Below the pieces are notes generated by a model. That model had not been told where the DNA came from. It saw only the letters and a program-made list of their open reading frames with translations, and ran no database searches. From positions 558,001 through 622,000 of the forward strand of contig NZ_JANFNH010000001.1 in the NCBI RefSeq assembly GCF_024436055.1: a stretch of 64,000 nt of DNA, given 5' to 3'. Below, piece after piece: positions 1-7,588 of this stretch. This DNA is from Streptantibioticus rubrisoli (GTDB lineage: Bacteria > Actinomycetota > Actinomycetes > Streptomycetales > Streptomycetaceae). A program made the position numbers and the translations under genes. Positions within the stretch are counted from its first letter, which is position 1, and each line of letters begins with the position of its first letter.

Positions 1-1
1 A

Positions 2-184
2 ACGGCCCCGCGGCGGGTGCACACCCGGACGCAGTTGATCAACGAGGTGTGGCGGCAACCGTCCGTCGGCGACACCCGCACCGTGGACGTCCACGTCGCC
101 AGACTCCGCCGCAAGCTGGGCCCGGCGCACCGCTCGCTCATCGCGACCGTACGCCAGGTCGGCTACACATACCGTCCGGCGTGA
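2..184 (+). CDS. Response regulator, C-terminal winged-helix domain (5' end outside window)
   Basis: The reading frame is open from the left edge to the TGA at 182-184. The 60 visible residues include the pattern [10 protein letters not shown], then [14 protein letters not shown], then TVRQVGYTY, which is the signature end of an OmpR/PhoB-type DNA-binding domain: recognition helix followed by the C-terminal beta-hairpin wing. The receiver domain and any partner sensor kinase lie outside the window, so the signal and targets cannot be read. The family assignment is firm; the specific function is unknown. Confidence 0.85.
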   Translation, partial: TAPRRVHTRTQLINEVWRQPSVGDTRTVDVHVARLRRKLGPAHRSLIATVRQVGYTYRPA

Positions 185-186
185 TG

Positions 187-573
187 TCACGCGTGCGCGG
201 ACGCCGAACCGGGCGTTGCCGAAAGTGCCTTGAGCAGTTCCACGATCTCGGGATCGCGCAGGCGGTAGCGGACCACCCGGCCGTCCCGGTCGGCCCACAC
301 GGCGCCCGAGGTGCGCAACAGCCGCAGCGCCTGGGAGACCGCCGTGTCCCGCATACCGGTGGCGAGCGCCAGATCGGAGACCGCGGTGGGGCCCGCCCGG
401 TACAGCGCGAGCAGCAGCGAGAGGCGGCCTGGGTCGGCGAGCAAGGCGAAGCGCTCGGCCCAGGTGCGCACCCGCTGGGGGTCGCCGATCCCCTCGATGG
501 CATCGCACACCGTGTGCTCGTCGATGGCGCGCTGGTGCGCGCGCTGCGGGGGAACCAAGTGCATGGGTGGCAT
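187..573 (-). CDS. ArsR/SmtB-family metal-responsive repressor
   Basis: A 128-residue winged-helix protein. The core (roughly residues 35-115) reads ALLADPGRLSLLLAL, then a helix-turn-helix with DTAVSQALRLLR and the wing DRDGRVVRYRL, all typical of ArsR/SmtB repressors. Histidines in the N-terminal arm (HLVPPQRAHQ) and a Cys-containing segment (HTVCDAI) could bind metal, as in the nickel/cobalt sensors NmtR and KmtR, but the ligand set does not match one named sensor exactly. ATG at 573 was chosen over an upstream frame that would run through the intergenic control region; ATG at 564 is an alternative. It is divergent from the cobalt/nickel permease at 876, and a perfect palindrome lies 34 bases upstream of the start. 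Inference: it represses itself and possibly the permease. Confidence 0.8.
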   Translation of the reverse strand: MPPMHLVPPQRAHQRAIDEHTVCDAIEGIGDPQRVRTWAERFALLADPGRLSLLLALYRAGPTAVSDLALATGMRDTAVSQALRLLRTSGAVWADRDGRVVRYRLRDPEIVELLKALSATPGSASAHA

Positions 574-606
574 TCTCGCCCCACTCCGCGCTGTTGACCA
601 ACACAC

Positions 607-622
607 CTGCACACCTGTGCAG
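607..622. promoter_or_regulatory. Perfect palindrome, probable ArsR operator
   Basis: CTGCACACCTGTGCAG has two exact 7-base arms (CTGCACA and TGTGCAG) around CC. It sits 34 bases upstream of the divergent ArsR-type gene, in the only gap between that gene and the permease leader. Position and symmetry fit a dimeric ArsR operator. The specific binding protein is inferred. Confidence 0.55.
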
Positions 623-633
623 ACTTGAAGCCA

Positions 634-667
634 CCATGGCTGGACATCTACCGTTGTCCAGCCGTGG
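634..667 (+). promoter_or_regulatory. 13-bp hairpin overlapping the 5' strand of riboswitch stem P1
   Basis: Bases 634-646 (CCATGGCTGGACA) pair with 655-667 (TGTCCAGCCGTGG) with one T-G wobble and an 8-base loop. The right arm includes 661-667, which is also the 5' strand of the riboswitch P1 helix. The two structures cannot coexist in RNA. It could be a competing RNA fold or a second DNA operator; sequence alone does not decide. Confidence 0.5.
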
Positions 668-829
668 TGTTCGGGAAGACCGGTGCGAAGCCGGAGCGGC
701 CCTCGCCACTGTGATCGGGGAGTTGGCATACCTCCGCCACCACCAGGCGGTACGCCACTGGGGCCTTCGGGTGCCGGGAAGGTCGGGTACGTCGGCGTTC
801 GACCCGTCAGCCAGGAGACCGGCCACGGC
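661..829 (+). promoter_or_regulatory. Cobalamin (B12) riboswitch
   Basis: The leader of the permease gene carries the conserved B12 box: AGCCAGGAGACCGGCC at 809-824, preceded by CCGTC. P1 is formed by GCCGTGG (661-667) pairing exactly with CCACGGC (823-829). Inside are GACCGGTGCGAAGCCGG near 679-694, CGCCACTGGGG near 753-763 and GGGAAGG near 776-782, in the order seen in the cobalamin element. The aptamer ends 46 bases before the ATG at 876. Cobalamin riboswitches commonly repress cobalt uptake and B12 synthesis genes, so this points to cobalt as the permease substrate. Confidence 0.88.
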
Positions 830-875
830 ACCGCACGCGACCTACGTCCACGAGGTGCTGGAGAGGCTCCCTGAG

Positions 876-1994
876 ATGACCCTGTCTGAAAACTCCGCCT
901 CGGCCGTGGCCGTTCCGGCCACGCCGCTGATCCGCTGGGAACGCAAGGACTGGATACGCACCGGCGGGCTGCTGGCGGTGATAGCCGCCCTGCACGTCGT
1001 CGCCTTCGCCATCCTGGTGACGATGGTCGCCCCCCACCACTACACCGTCGGCAAGCAGGTCTTCGGCCTCGGTCTGGGCGTCACCGCGTACACCCTGGGC
1101 ATGCGCCACGCCTTCGACGCCGACCACATCGCCGCGATCGACAACACCACCCGCAAGCTGATGGCCGATGGCAAACGTCCCATCTCGGTGGGCTTCTGGT
1201 TCGCCCTCGGCCACTCCTCCATCGTGATCGTCCTCGCCGGGGGCATCGCGGCCGGTGCGCACTTCGCCACCACCTTGACCAACGACAACTCCAGCACCCG
1301 CCAGACCCTCGGCGTGGTCAGCACCAGCGTCTCCGGTGGCTTCCTCTATCTGATCGCCGCCCTCAACCTGCTCTCGCTGGCCGGGATCTACCGGGTCTTC
1401 AAGGCCATGCGGGCAGGCCAGTTCGACGAGCACGAACTGGAGAAGCACCTGGACTCCCGTGGCTTCCTCAACCGCGTCCTGGGACGGCTGACCAAGTCCA
1501 TCACCCGCCCCGGCCAGATGTACCCGGTGGGCCTGCTGTTCGGCATCGGCTTCGACACCGCCACCGAGGTCACGCTGATGGTGATGGCGGGCTCCGGCGC
1601 CGCCGCCGGACTGCCCTGGTACGCGATCCTTTGCCTGCCGCTGCTGTTCGCCGCCGGAATGAGCCTGTTCGACACGCTTGACGGCACCTTCATGAACTTC
1701 GCCTACCACTGGGCGTTTTCCAACCCGGTGCGCAAGGTCTACTACAACCTCACCATCACCGGCCTGTCCATCGCCGTCGCCTTCCTCATCGGCACCATCG
1801 AACTGGTCGGCGTCCTGCACGACCAACTCAGCCTCGACGACGCCGTCACCAACTGGATCTCCGGCATCGACCTCAACAACGTGGGCTTCGTCATCGTCGG
1901 TCTGTTCGTGGTGGTGTGGGTCTGCGCGTTGACCTACTGGCGGCTGGCCAAGGTCGAGCGCCGCTGGCCCGTGCCGACGGCCGAAGCCGACTGA
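876..1994 (+). CDS. NiCoT-family cobalt/nickel permease
   Basis: A 372-residue polytopic membrane protein. The family signature RHAFDADHI (residues 77-85, the HX4DH metal-selectivity motif of HoxN/NixA/NhlF) is intact. It is followed by FWFALGHSSIV and later by GLLFGIGFDTATEV and LFAAGMSLFDTLDG, the other conserved NiCoT segments. Eight or so hydrophobic helices are apparent. ATG 876 is preceded by GAGAGG. It lies behind a cobalamin riboswitch and opposite an ArsR-type repressor. Inference: it imports cobalt for B12 synthesis and is shut down when B12 is plentiful, with metal control possibly added by the ArsR protein. Nickel transport cannot be excluded. Confidence 0.9.
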   Translation: MTLSENSASAVAVPATPLIRWERKDWIRTGGLLAVIAALHVVAFAILVTMVAPHHYTVGKQVFGLGLGVTAYTLGMRHAFDADHIAAIDNTTRKLMADGKRPISVGFWFALGHSSIVIVLAGGIAAGAHFATTLTNDNSSTRQTLGVVSTSVSGGFLYLIAALNLLSLAGIYRVFKAMRAGQFDEHELEKHLDSRGFLNRVLGRLTKSITRPGQMYPVGLLFGIGFDTATEVTLMVMAGSGAAAGLPWYAILCLPLLFAAGMSLFDTLDGTFMNFAYHWAFSNPVRKVYYNLTITGLSIAVAFLIGTIELVGVLHDQLSLDDAVTNWISGIDLNNVGFVIVGLFVVVWVCALTYWRLAKVERRWPVPTAEAD

Positions 1995-2004
1995 ACCGCG
2001 CCGG

Positions 2005-2763
2005 TCAGCGCACCGCGACCAGCACGTATCCGGTGCCGAACTGCCAGACTGGGCAGATGTGTTGGAACCCCGCCCGGCGCAGCAACTCGACGTGATGCGA
2101 CAGGGGCAGGCCGTTGTCGGGGTTGTGGTGTGCGCTGGACGGCCTGGGCTGGTCGGTGAGCAACTGCGCCAGCTCGGGTTCGTCCGCCGCGGCCGCCCAC
2201 CACGACGTCCAGTCCTCCAGGTCGTGCGGCCGCCGCCGTTCGGCACGGCGGCGTCCCACCTCGACGGCGATCCGCGACGCCGGATCGCCGCCGGGCTCGA
2301 AGTGGTCGCTGTTGACCAGCACCCCGCCCGGCCGCACCAGTGCGGCGAACTGCCGGTAGGCGTCTGCCAGCACCTCCACGGGTAGGCAGTGCAGCGCGGT
2401 GGTGGAGACGACGGCGTCCAGCGGACGGTCGAGTGCCATGGCCCGTACCCAGCCGTCCGCCCCGATCGTCGCCTCCACGAACTGAGCCGCCGCCGCATGA
2501 TGGGTTCTGCCCAACTCCAGCAGCAACGGGTCCCGGTCGACGGCCACGATCTCCGCGTGCGGCAGCCGCCGCACCAGTCGCGCGGCCAGTGACCCGGGGC
2601 CACAACCGAGGTCCACGACCAGCGGGTTCGGCTCGTCGCGGACCACATGCTCAACGATGTCCGCGATCACCGTGAACCGCTCCTCACGATCCACGGCGTA
2701 GCGTTGCTGCTGGCGCTCCCAGCGCTCCACCCACAGCGCGGCCGTTGCCATGCTCAGTCCCAT
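2005..2763 (-). CDS. Class I SAM-dependent methyltransferase
   Basis: A 252-residue Rossmann-fold methyltransferase. Motif I is VVDLGCGPG (residues 49-57), with the acidic end of strand 2 in VAVDRDP and a motif IV-like region DAVVSTTALHCL. The substrate is not evident. ATG 2763 is favoured because GGAGGTGG precedes it at good spacing. The gene ends 11 bases past the convergent permease stop. A Zur-box-like palindrome (2823-2837) and a TAGTCT -10-like box (minus strand, 2817-2812) lie upstream, so it probably has its own zinc-controlled promoter instead of relying on read-through from the PLP-enzyme genes above it. Confidence 0.8.
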   Translation of the reverse strand: MGLSMATAALWVERWERQQQRYAVDREERFTVIADIVEHVVRDEPNPLVVDLGCGPGSLAARLVRRLPHAEIVAVDRDPLLLELGRTHHAAAAQFVEATIGADGWVRAMALDRPLDAVVSTTALHCLPVEVLADAYRQFAALVRPGGVLVNSDHFEPGGDPASRIAVEVGRRRAERRRPHDLEDWTSWWAAAADEPELAQLLTDQPRPSSAHHNPDNGLPLSHHVELLRRAGFQHICPVWQFGTGYVLVAVR

Positions 2764-2822
2764 CGGGTCGCGCCACCTCCAACGTCTCGTACCGTCCGCT
2801 CGGGCGGTACGAAGACTACAGG

Positions 2823-2837
2823 TGGAAACGATTTTCA
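2823..2837 (-). promoter_or_regulatory. Zur-box-like palindrome upstream of the methyltransferase gene
   Basis: TGGAAACGATTTTCA matches the streptomycete Zur-box pattern (TGAAAA-NNN-TTTTCA type) at all but one arm position. It lies 60 bases upstream of the methyltransferase start and about 5 bases from a TAGTCT -10-like hexamer, so a bound repressor would block the -35 region. Recognition is by pattern from memory of Zur sites. It is not a scored match. Confidence 0.6.
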
Positions 2838-2849
2838 ACTGAGTGTGCT

Positions 2850-4061
2850 TCACTCCAAGGTGGCCAATACCCGCAGAAGTCGGTCGATCTCTTCCGGGGC
2901 GTTGTATACGTGCAGACTCACCCGCACCGAGTTCTGCCTCTCGCCCGCGCTGCCCTGGCAGTGGCTGTCGCTGCGCACCATGAACCCCTCGCTGAACAGC
3001 ACGAACCCCAGATCGCCCGAGTCGATGCCACGGTGCCGGAAGGAGACGATGCCTCGCCGCTGCTGCACGTCGGACCCGGCCGCCAGACTGCGTTGGCAGC
3101 CCAGCACCTCGTACGGCGCGAGCTGACGCAGCCCCTCGGTCAGCCGGGCCGCCAGTGCGGTCGTCCAGCGCTCGATGCGGCCGGTGCCCGCGGCGTCCAG
3201 CCAGTCAAGTGCCGCCCGCAGACCGGCGATTCCGCTGGTGTTCGGGGTGCCGTCCCAGCCGCCCGGTGTGAACCGGGGGCCGCGTGCGTTGCGGGCCCAC
3301 ACCGCGCCGCTGCCCGGCAGGGCCAGCGCCTTGTGGCCGGAGAACACCGCGAAGTCAACGTCGAGTTCGGCCATGGAGACCGGCAGATGGCCCACGCTCT
3401 GCGCGGCGTCCAGGCAGATCGGTATGTGCGGCCCCACCGCCCGGCGGATCCGGTGCACGTTCATATCACCGCCGTAGACATGGTGGACATGGGTCACCGC
3501 CACGAACCGGGTGCGTTCGCCGACCACTTCGCGCAGCGCCCCCGGCTCGTAGTCATGGGAGTCCGGCTGGTACGGCATGGGGCGCACCGCTACCCGCACA
3601 CCCCGTCGGGCGAGCAGGTCACGTGCCTCAAGCCATGGTGCGATGTTGGCCTGGTGGTCGGCGAACGGGACGACGATCTCGTCCCCGTCGGAGAGGAAAC
3701 CGGTCAGCCAGTCCCGCGCCACGGTCCGCAGTCCTTCCGTGGCCCCGCTGGTGAAATGCACGTCGGAGCGTTCCGGCGCGGGATCGCGCAGGAACTCCTT
3801 GACGCGCCGCCGGGTGTCCCGTACCAGTTCCGTCGTCTGGTTGGCCCAGGTGTAACTGCCGCGCCCGGCATTGGCGTTGGTCGTGGTCAGATAGGTGTGT
3901 ACGGCGTCCAGTACCGCCCGCGGCTTCTGCGCGGTCGCCGCGCTGTCCAGGTACGCCAGCTCCGGATTGCCCGCGATGATGGGGAACTGGGCGCGCAGAG
4001 CGGTGTGCCATGCGCGTAGCTCCTCCAGTACGTCGGTGGCCTGGTCGCTCGTGGCGGTCAC
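2850..4061 (-). CDS. Class V aminotransferase, cysteine desulfurase (SufS/CsdA)-like
   Basis: A 403-residue PLP enzyme. The fold starts with LAYLDSAATAQKP (residues 36-47). It has the ADHQANIAPW segment near 134-143, the aspartate of CLDAAQSVGH near 218, and the PLP-binding lysine in FSGHKALALPG (K244). A cysteine in SDSHCQG (C368) sits where SufS-type desulfurases keep the persulfide-forming residue, so sulfur release from cysteine or a related amino acid is plausible. GTG 4061 was chosen: it lies 7 bases after the upstream gene's stop, with GGGAG overlapping that stop. Third gene of a coupled minus-strand unit of PLP enzymes. The physiological substrate is unknown, and it is not part of a suf operon. 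Confidence 0.8.
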   Translation of the reverse strand: MTATSDQATDVLEELRAWHTALRAQFPIIAGNPELAYLDSAATAQKPRAVLDAVHTYLTTTNANAGRGSYTWANQTTELVRDTRRRVKEFLRDPAPERSDVHFTSGATEGLRTVARDWLTGFLSDGDEIVVPFADHQANIAPWLEARDLLARRGVRVAVRPMPYQPDSHDYEPGALREVVGERTRFVAVTHVHHVYGGDMNVHRIRRAVGPHIPICLDAAQSVGHLPVSMAELDVDFAVFSGHKALALPGSGAVWARNARGPRFTPGGWDGTPNTSGIAGLRAALDWLDAAGTGRIERWTTALAARLTEGLRQLAPYEVLGCQRSLAAGSDVQQRRGIVSFRHRGIDSGDLGFVLFSEGFMVRSDSHCQGSAGERQNSVRVSLHVYNAPEEIDRLLRVLATLE

Positions 4062-4068
4062 CGCCGCC

Positions 4069-5388
4069 TCACTCCCGCACCAGCGGAGCGCCCGCGTCGC
4101 GCCAGGCGATGATGCCACCGGACAGGCTGCGCACATCGGGGTGGCCCATCCGCGACAGCAGTGCCGCGTACCGGGCGGACTGCTCACCGACCGGGCACGC
4201 CAGCAGCACCGGCTGGCTCTTGCTGAACGGCAGCCCACCGCGGACGAGTTCGCCGAACAACTCCTCCACGATGTTGACGGAACCCTCGATGTGCAGTGCG
4301 GCGTACGCGAAGGGGCTGCGCAGGTCGACGATGAGCGGCCGCTCCCTGGCTATCCACTTCAGGGCGTCCTCGGTGTCGATGACCGCGGCCGACAGCACCT
4401 CGGCGTCGGACAGCGTGGCGATGGAGTTCTTCCGCGGTGGACGCCCCAGCAACTCCGGCCGTCGCTCCCGGACGTAGCTGAGATAGCTCTCCATGCGGTC
4501 GCATACGATGAACACCGCCGACCTGCGCTCGGTCAACTCGGCGTCCACCGAGCGCAGTTGGCGGACGGCGCCGAAGTATGCCGCGCCGCCGGTGGGCCCG
4601 GCCAGCAGGCCGCAGCGGCGGGCCAGGGTCAGCATGCCGTCGATGGCCTCATCGGAGGTCACCGACTCCACCGCGTCATAGGTAGCCGGATCGAACAGAC
4701 CGACCGCCTGCACCTCGTCGATGGTGCGGATCCCCGGGATGAAGTCCGACTTGTGCGCCACCAGCCCGATGACCTTCACCCGTGGATCCCGCTCGCGCAG
4801 CACCCTGGCCACACCGGTGGACGAGCCCGCGGTGCCCACGCAGGCGATGAACCAGTCGGGCGCCTGCCCGTCCAGGTCCTTGACGATCTCCGGGCCGGTG
4901 CCCGCGGCATGCGCCTGCGTGTTACGGGCGTTGAAGTACTGGTCGGTATACAGGTAGGCGCTCTGCGGTTCGGCGAGTGACTGGTGAAAAAGCGTCAACG
5001 GATCGGTGGTGTTGGTGGGATCAAGGCACTCGGTCTGTCCCGGCAGTTCCTCGATCTCCGCGCCCAGCAACAGCAGCAGTTCCTTGATCTCCGGTACCCG
5101 CATCCGGTTGGTCACGCTCTTGAACGGCAGCCCGTGCATGCCCGCGATGACGGCCAGCGCCTTGGCTGTGTTGCCGCTGGACAGCTCTACGACCGTCTGA
5201 CCGCCCTCCACCGCCGCGTTGAGCCCGGGGCGCGCCATGTTCCAGGCGGCCCGGTCCTTGACCGAACCGAACGGATTGAACATCTCCAGCTTCGCGTACA
5301 GGTCGATGTTGCGCAGGCCGTGCACCGCGGGGTCGATGCGCACCAGCGGGGTGTTGCCGATGGCCTCGGTGATGTGGTCAAACCTCAT
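4069..5388 (-). CDS. Cysteine synthase-like PLP enzyme fused to a rhodanese domain
   Basis: A 439-residue two-domain protein. Residues 1 to about 325 are a fold-type II beta-substitution enzyme: GNTPLVRI at 11-18, PLP lysine in FGSVKDRA (K44), substrate loop SSGNTAKA (70-77) and phosphate loop GTAGSST (185-191). Residues about 340-439 form a rhodanese domain (IVDLRSPFAYAALHIEGS) with the active-site cysteine in LLACPVGEQS (C398). The fusion suggests that sulfur is passed from the partner desulfurase to this enzyme, or that a persulfide intermediate is handled. ATG 5388 overlaps the upstream decarboxylase stop by 11 bases, so translation is coupled. SbnA-like diaminopropionate chemistry is an alternative, but no SbnB partner is present. 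Confidence 0.82.
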   Translation of the reverse strand: MRFDHITEAIGNTPLVRIDPAVHGLRNIDLYAKLEMFNPFGSVKDRAAWNMARPGLNAAVEGGQTVVELSSGNTAKALAVIAGMHGLPFKSVTNRMRVPEIKELLLLLGAEIEELPGQTECLDPTNTTDPLTLFHQSLAEPQSAYLYTDQYFNARNTQAHAAGTGPEIVKDLDGQAPDWFIACVGTAGSSTGVARVLRERDPRVKVIGLVAHKSDFIPGIRTIDEVQAVGLFDPATYDAVESVTSDEAIDGMLTLARRCGLLAGPTGGAAYFGAVRQLRSVDAELTERRSAVFIVCDRMESYLSYVRERRPELLGRPPRKNSIATLSDAEVLSAAVIDTEDALKWIARERPLIVDLRSPFAYAALHIEGSVNIVEELFGELVRGGLPFSKSQPVLLACPVGEQSARYAALLSRMGHPDVRSLSGGIIAWRDAGAPLVRE

Positions 5389-6847
5389 GCACGCCCCCGT
5401 TATTCGTGATCGGCCAGTACTGCTCGTCAAGGCACCACCGCCAGGATCCCGCGTCCTGCCAGACGGCGACCTTGCGCGCCACGGGCTGCCGTTGCGCGTG
5501 GTCGGCGCTGAAGTCCATGCAGTAGCCCGCGGTGTTGGCGAAGGCCAACAGATCGCCGGGGACGGGCGGACGGGGCAGGAACACCATCCTGCGGGTGATC
5601 ATGTCCGCCTCCAGGCAGAGGTTCCCGGCGAGGTACGCCCCCAACGGCTCGGACGCCGCCGGGACGTGGCCCTCGCCGGGTGGGATGAGCAAGGGGTCCA
5701 TCAGCACCCCGTGCTCCTCCAGGCCGATGTCGTCCGCGTTGGCCGCCAGTCGAACCAGGTGCTCTCCGGCCTCCGTACGCCGCACCTCCAGCACCCGGGC
5801 CAGGGTGAGCCCGCACTGGTCGGTCAGCGCCCGACCGGGTTCCGTGTACAGGTCGTACAGGCTCTCCAGGAGCAGTGTGGCCAACCGGCCGCGCAGCGAG
5901 GGCGCTTGGCTGGACAGCAACGCCCCCAGGTAGCGCTCACCGGCGACGGGCCGGTACGCCGGATAGAGCCCGAGGGCGCCGCGCAGCGTTCCGGACTCGT
6001 TGCGCAGCCCGTAGCCGTGCTGGCGCCAGGTGAGCGGCGGGCGCCTGCCCAGCACCGCGTTGGTCAGCTCCGTGGTGTAGCGCTCCCATTGCCCGCCGTC
6101 GGCGAGGTAGTTGGCGCCGAAGCCGCCGCCGATGTCGATGACCCGCGGCTGGAGCCCGCGGGCGCGGCACAGGTCCATCGCCTGCAGACAGCCTTCTAGC
6201 GCCACCGCCTTCTCGGTGAGGCTGGTGGTGTCCAGGTGGTAGCCGACGCCGATCAACTCCACGGCGTCTCCGTGTCGTTCGACCCCCTTGAGCAGTCCGT
6301 CCAGTTCCATCACCGGTGAGCCGAACCTGCTCTGCCGGGTCAGCACCTTGACCCCGGGCGCGGTGAACCACGACAGCCGCAGCAGGATCCGGACCCGGGG
6401 GAGCCGGAACCGGTGCACCAGGGCGGCCAACTCCTCCAGTTCGGCGGGGGAGTCGACGTGCACAACGACTGCGGTGCGGGCGGCCAGCCATAAGAACTCG
6501 GGGTTCTTCGGGCCGGTGGCCATGATCCGGTCGGGAGTGAATCCCGCGCCCAGCGCGTGCTGGAGTTCGCCCAGCGAGGCGACCTCCACCGCACCGCCCA
6601 CGGCGGCGAGTTGCCGTATCAGGGCACTGGAACGGTTCGCCTTGTGCGCGAAGAAGACCTCACCGCCCAGCCGGTGCTCACGGTAGACGTTCCGGAAGCG
6701 CGCGAGGTTGTCGGTGATCTGCTCGGGGAGCACCAGGTTGAGCGGGGAGCCGAGTCCACCGACGAGCATGTGCAGCAACTGCCCGGACCGTACCAGGGAC
6801 GCCAGCCGGGGACTCAGCCTCGGCTCCAGGTACAAGGGGACGTCCAT
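5378..6847 (-). CDS. PLP-dependent decarboxylase, alanine-racemase fold (LysA/SbnH-like)
   Basis: A 489-residue fold-type III enzyme. The PLP lysine is in FFAHKAN (K69), the glycine-rich phosphate site is DIGGGFG (238-244), and EPGR (336-339) and a cysteine in AGNLCLEAD (C411) match the active-site set of diaminopimelate/ornithine decarboxylases. It is longer than LysA (about 420-460). Neighbours argue against a lysine role: it heads a coupled set with a cysteine synthase-rhodanese fusion and a desulfurase-like enzyme, as in specialised amino-acid or metallophore pathways where such enzymes decarboxylate an adduct. ATG 6847 has GGGAGG at good spacing. The divergent gap to the L33 gene carries a Zur-box-like site that could serve both directions. 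Confidence 0.82.
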   Translation of the reverse strand: MDVPLYLEPRLSPRLASLVRSGQLLHMLVGGLGSPLNLVLPEQITDNLARFRNVYREHRLGGEVFFAHKANRSSALIRQLAAVGGAVEVASLGELQHALGAGFTPDRIMATGPKNPEFLWLAARTAVVVHVDSPAELEELAALVHRFRLPRVRILLRLSWFTAPGVKVLTRQSRFGSPVMELDGLLKGVERHGDAVELIGVGYHLDTTSLTEKAVALEGCLQAMDLCRARGLQPRVIDIGGGFGANYLADGGQWERYTTELTNAVLGRRPPLTWRQHGYGLRNESGTLRGALGLYPAYRPVAGERYLGALLSSQAPSLRGRLATLLLESLYDLYTEPGRALTDQCGLTLARVLEVRRTEAGEHLVRLAANADDIGLEEHGVLMDPLLIPPGEGHVPAASEPLGAYLAGNLCLEADMITRRMVFLPRPPVPGDLLAFANTAGYCMDFSADHAQRQPVARKVAVWQDAGSWRWCLDEQYWPITNNGGVHEV

Positions 6848-7022
6848 CGAGGTTCCCTCCCCTGGTGTGGGCTGAGTCAGCGGCGACCCAGCGACCGTTT
6901 CGGTCTACCCATTTCCGCCCGCGAGGTGCTTTACGCCCCCCTTCGATGCGTCTGATGGCGGCGAGGTTGGCCGGAAAGCACACGTAGGCATGGGCGGCAT
7001 GTTCACTTCGCAGGGGTGAATA

Positions 7023-7037
7023 TGAAAATCAATGCCA
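7023..7037 (+). promoter_or_regulatory. Zur-box-like site in front of the zinc-free ribosomal protein operon
   Basis: TGAAAATCAATGCCA has one perfect half site (TGAAAATCA) and a degenerate second half ending in CA. It lies 16 bases upstream of the L33 start, where Zur sites are expected for these paralogue operons in Streptomyces. No clear Shine-Dalgarno sequence lies between it and the ATG. Confidence 0.5.
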
Positions 7038-7052
7038 TGTGGGCTGTCGTCC

Positions 7053-7256
7053 ATGGCTCGCGACGAACTACGCCCGACCATCAAGCTCAGGTCCACCGCC
7101 GGAACAGCTCCCCAAGTTCTCGACTCCGCTCGGACAGGGGAGACCCCATCCACCTACGTGACCCGAAAAAACCGCCGCAACAACCCGGATCGGCTGACCC
7201 TGCGCAAGTACGACCCGGTCGCCCGTCGCCACGTCGACTTCCGAGAGGAGCGCTGA
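7053..7256 (+). CDS. rpmG: 50S ribosomal protein L33, zinc-free (C-minus) paralogue, with an insertion
   Basis: The ends match L33 closely: [18 protein letters not shown] at the start and [21 protein letters not shown] then HVDFREER at the end. There is no cysteine, so it is the zinc-independent form that replaces the CxxC-containing protein under zinc limitation. Family members are about 54 residues. This one has 67 because roughly 13 extra residues ([13 protein letters not shown] region, about 19-31) interrupt the loop before TYVTRK. The reading frame stays open. It is the first gene of the L33-L31-CobW-S18 set, the same order as the Zur-controlled operon known in S. coelicolor. Whether the insertion is tolerated in the ribosome is unknown. 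Confidence 0.82.
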   Translation: MARDELRPTIKLRSTAGTAPQVLDSARTGETPSTYVTRKNRRNNPDRLTLRKYDPVARRHVDFREER

Positions 7257-7261
7257 CCGCG

Positions 7262-7588
7262 ATGAAGTCCGGCATCCACCCCGAGTACCGGCACGTCGTC
7301 TTCCGCGACCGCTGCGCCGACTTCGCCTTCCTCACCCGCTCGACCATGACCAGCGAGCGCACCATCGAGTGGGAGGACGGCAACACCTATCCCGTGATCG
7401 ACGTGGAGCTCTCCTCCGCGAGCCACCCCTTCTACACCGGCACCCAGCGCGTGTTGGACACCGCGGGTCGCGCTGAGCTGTTCGAGCGGCGGTACGGGCG
7501 GGAGCACGATGAGCCTGCCCGAGCGTCGGTTGCCGGTGGCCATGGTCGGTGGTCTGCACGCGGATGCCCGCCGCGCGGCGATCGGTGA
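7262..7588 (+). CDS. rpmE2: 50S ribosomal protein L31 type B, with a C-terminal run-on
   Basis: Residues 1-83 are a clear type B L31: [16 protein letters not shown], then [10 protein letters not shown], then [20 protein letters not shown] and FERRYGR. It has no CxxC zinc site. The family normally stops just after RRYG. Here the frame continues for about 25 more residues of low-complexity sequence and overlaps the following CobW-like gene by 80 bases. A TGA sits at 7510-7512 in another frame, inside the ATGA of the next gene, so a one-base change near 7500 may have removed the native stop. Start ATG 7262 lies 5 bases after the L33 stop codon. Confidence 0.85.
   Translation: MKSGIHPEYRHVVFRDRCADFAFLTRSTMTSERTIEWEDGNTYPVIDVELSSASHPFYTGTQRVLDTAGRAELFERRYGREHDEPARASVAGGHGRWSARGCPPRGDR

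Noticed and set aside
807-2654. A 615-codon minus-strand open frame opposite the permease and methyltransferase genes
   Set aside because: Low-complexity shadow of high-GC coding sequence; no ribosome binding site or family similarity.
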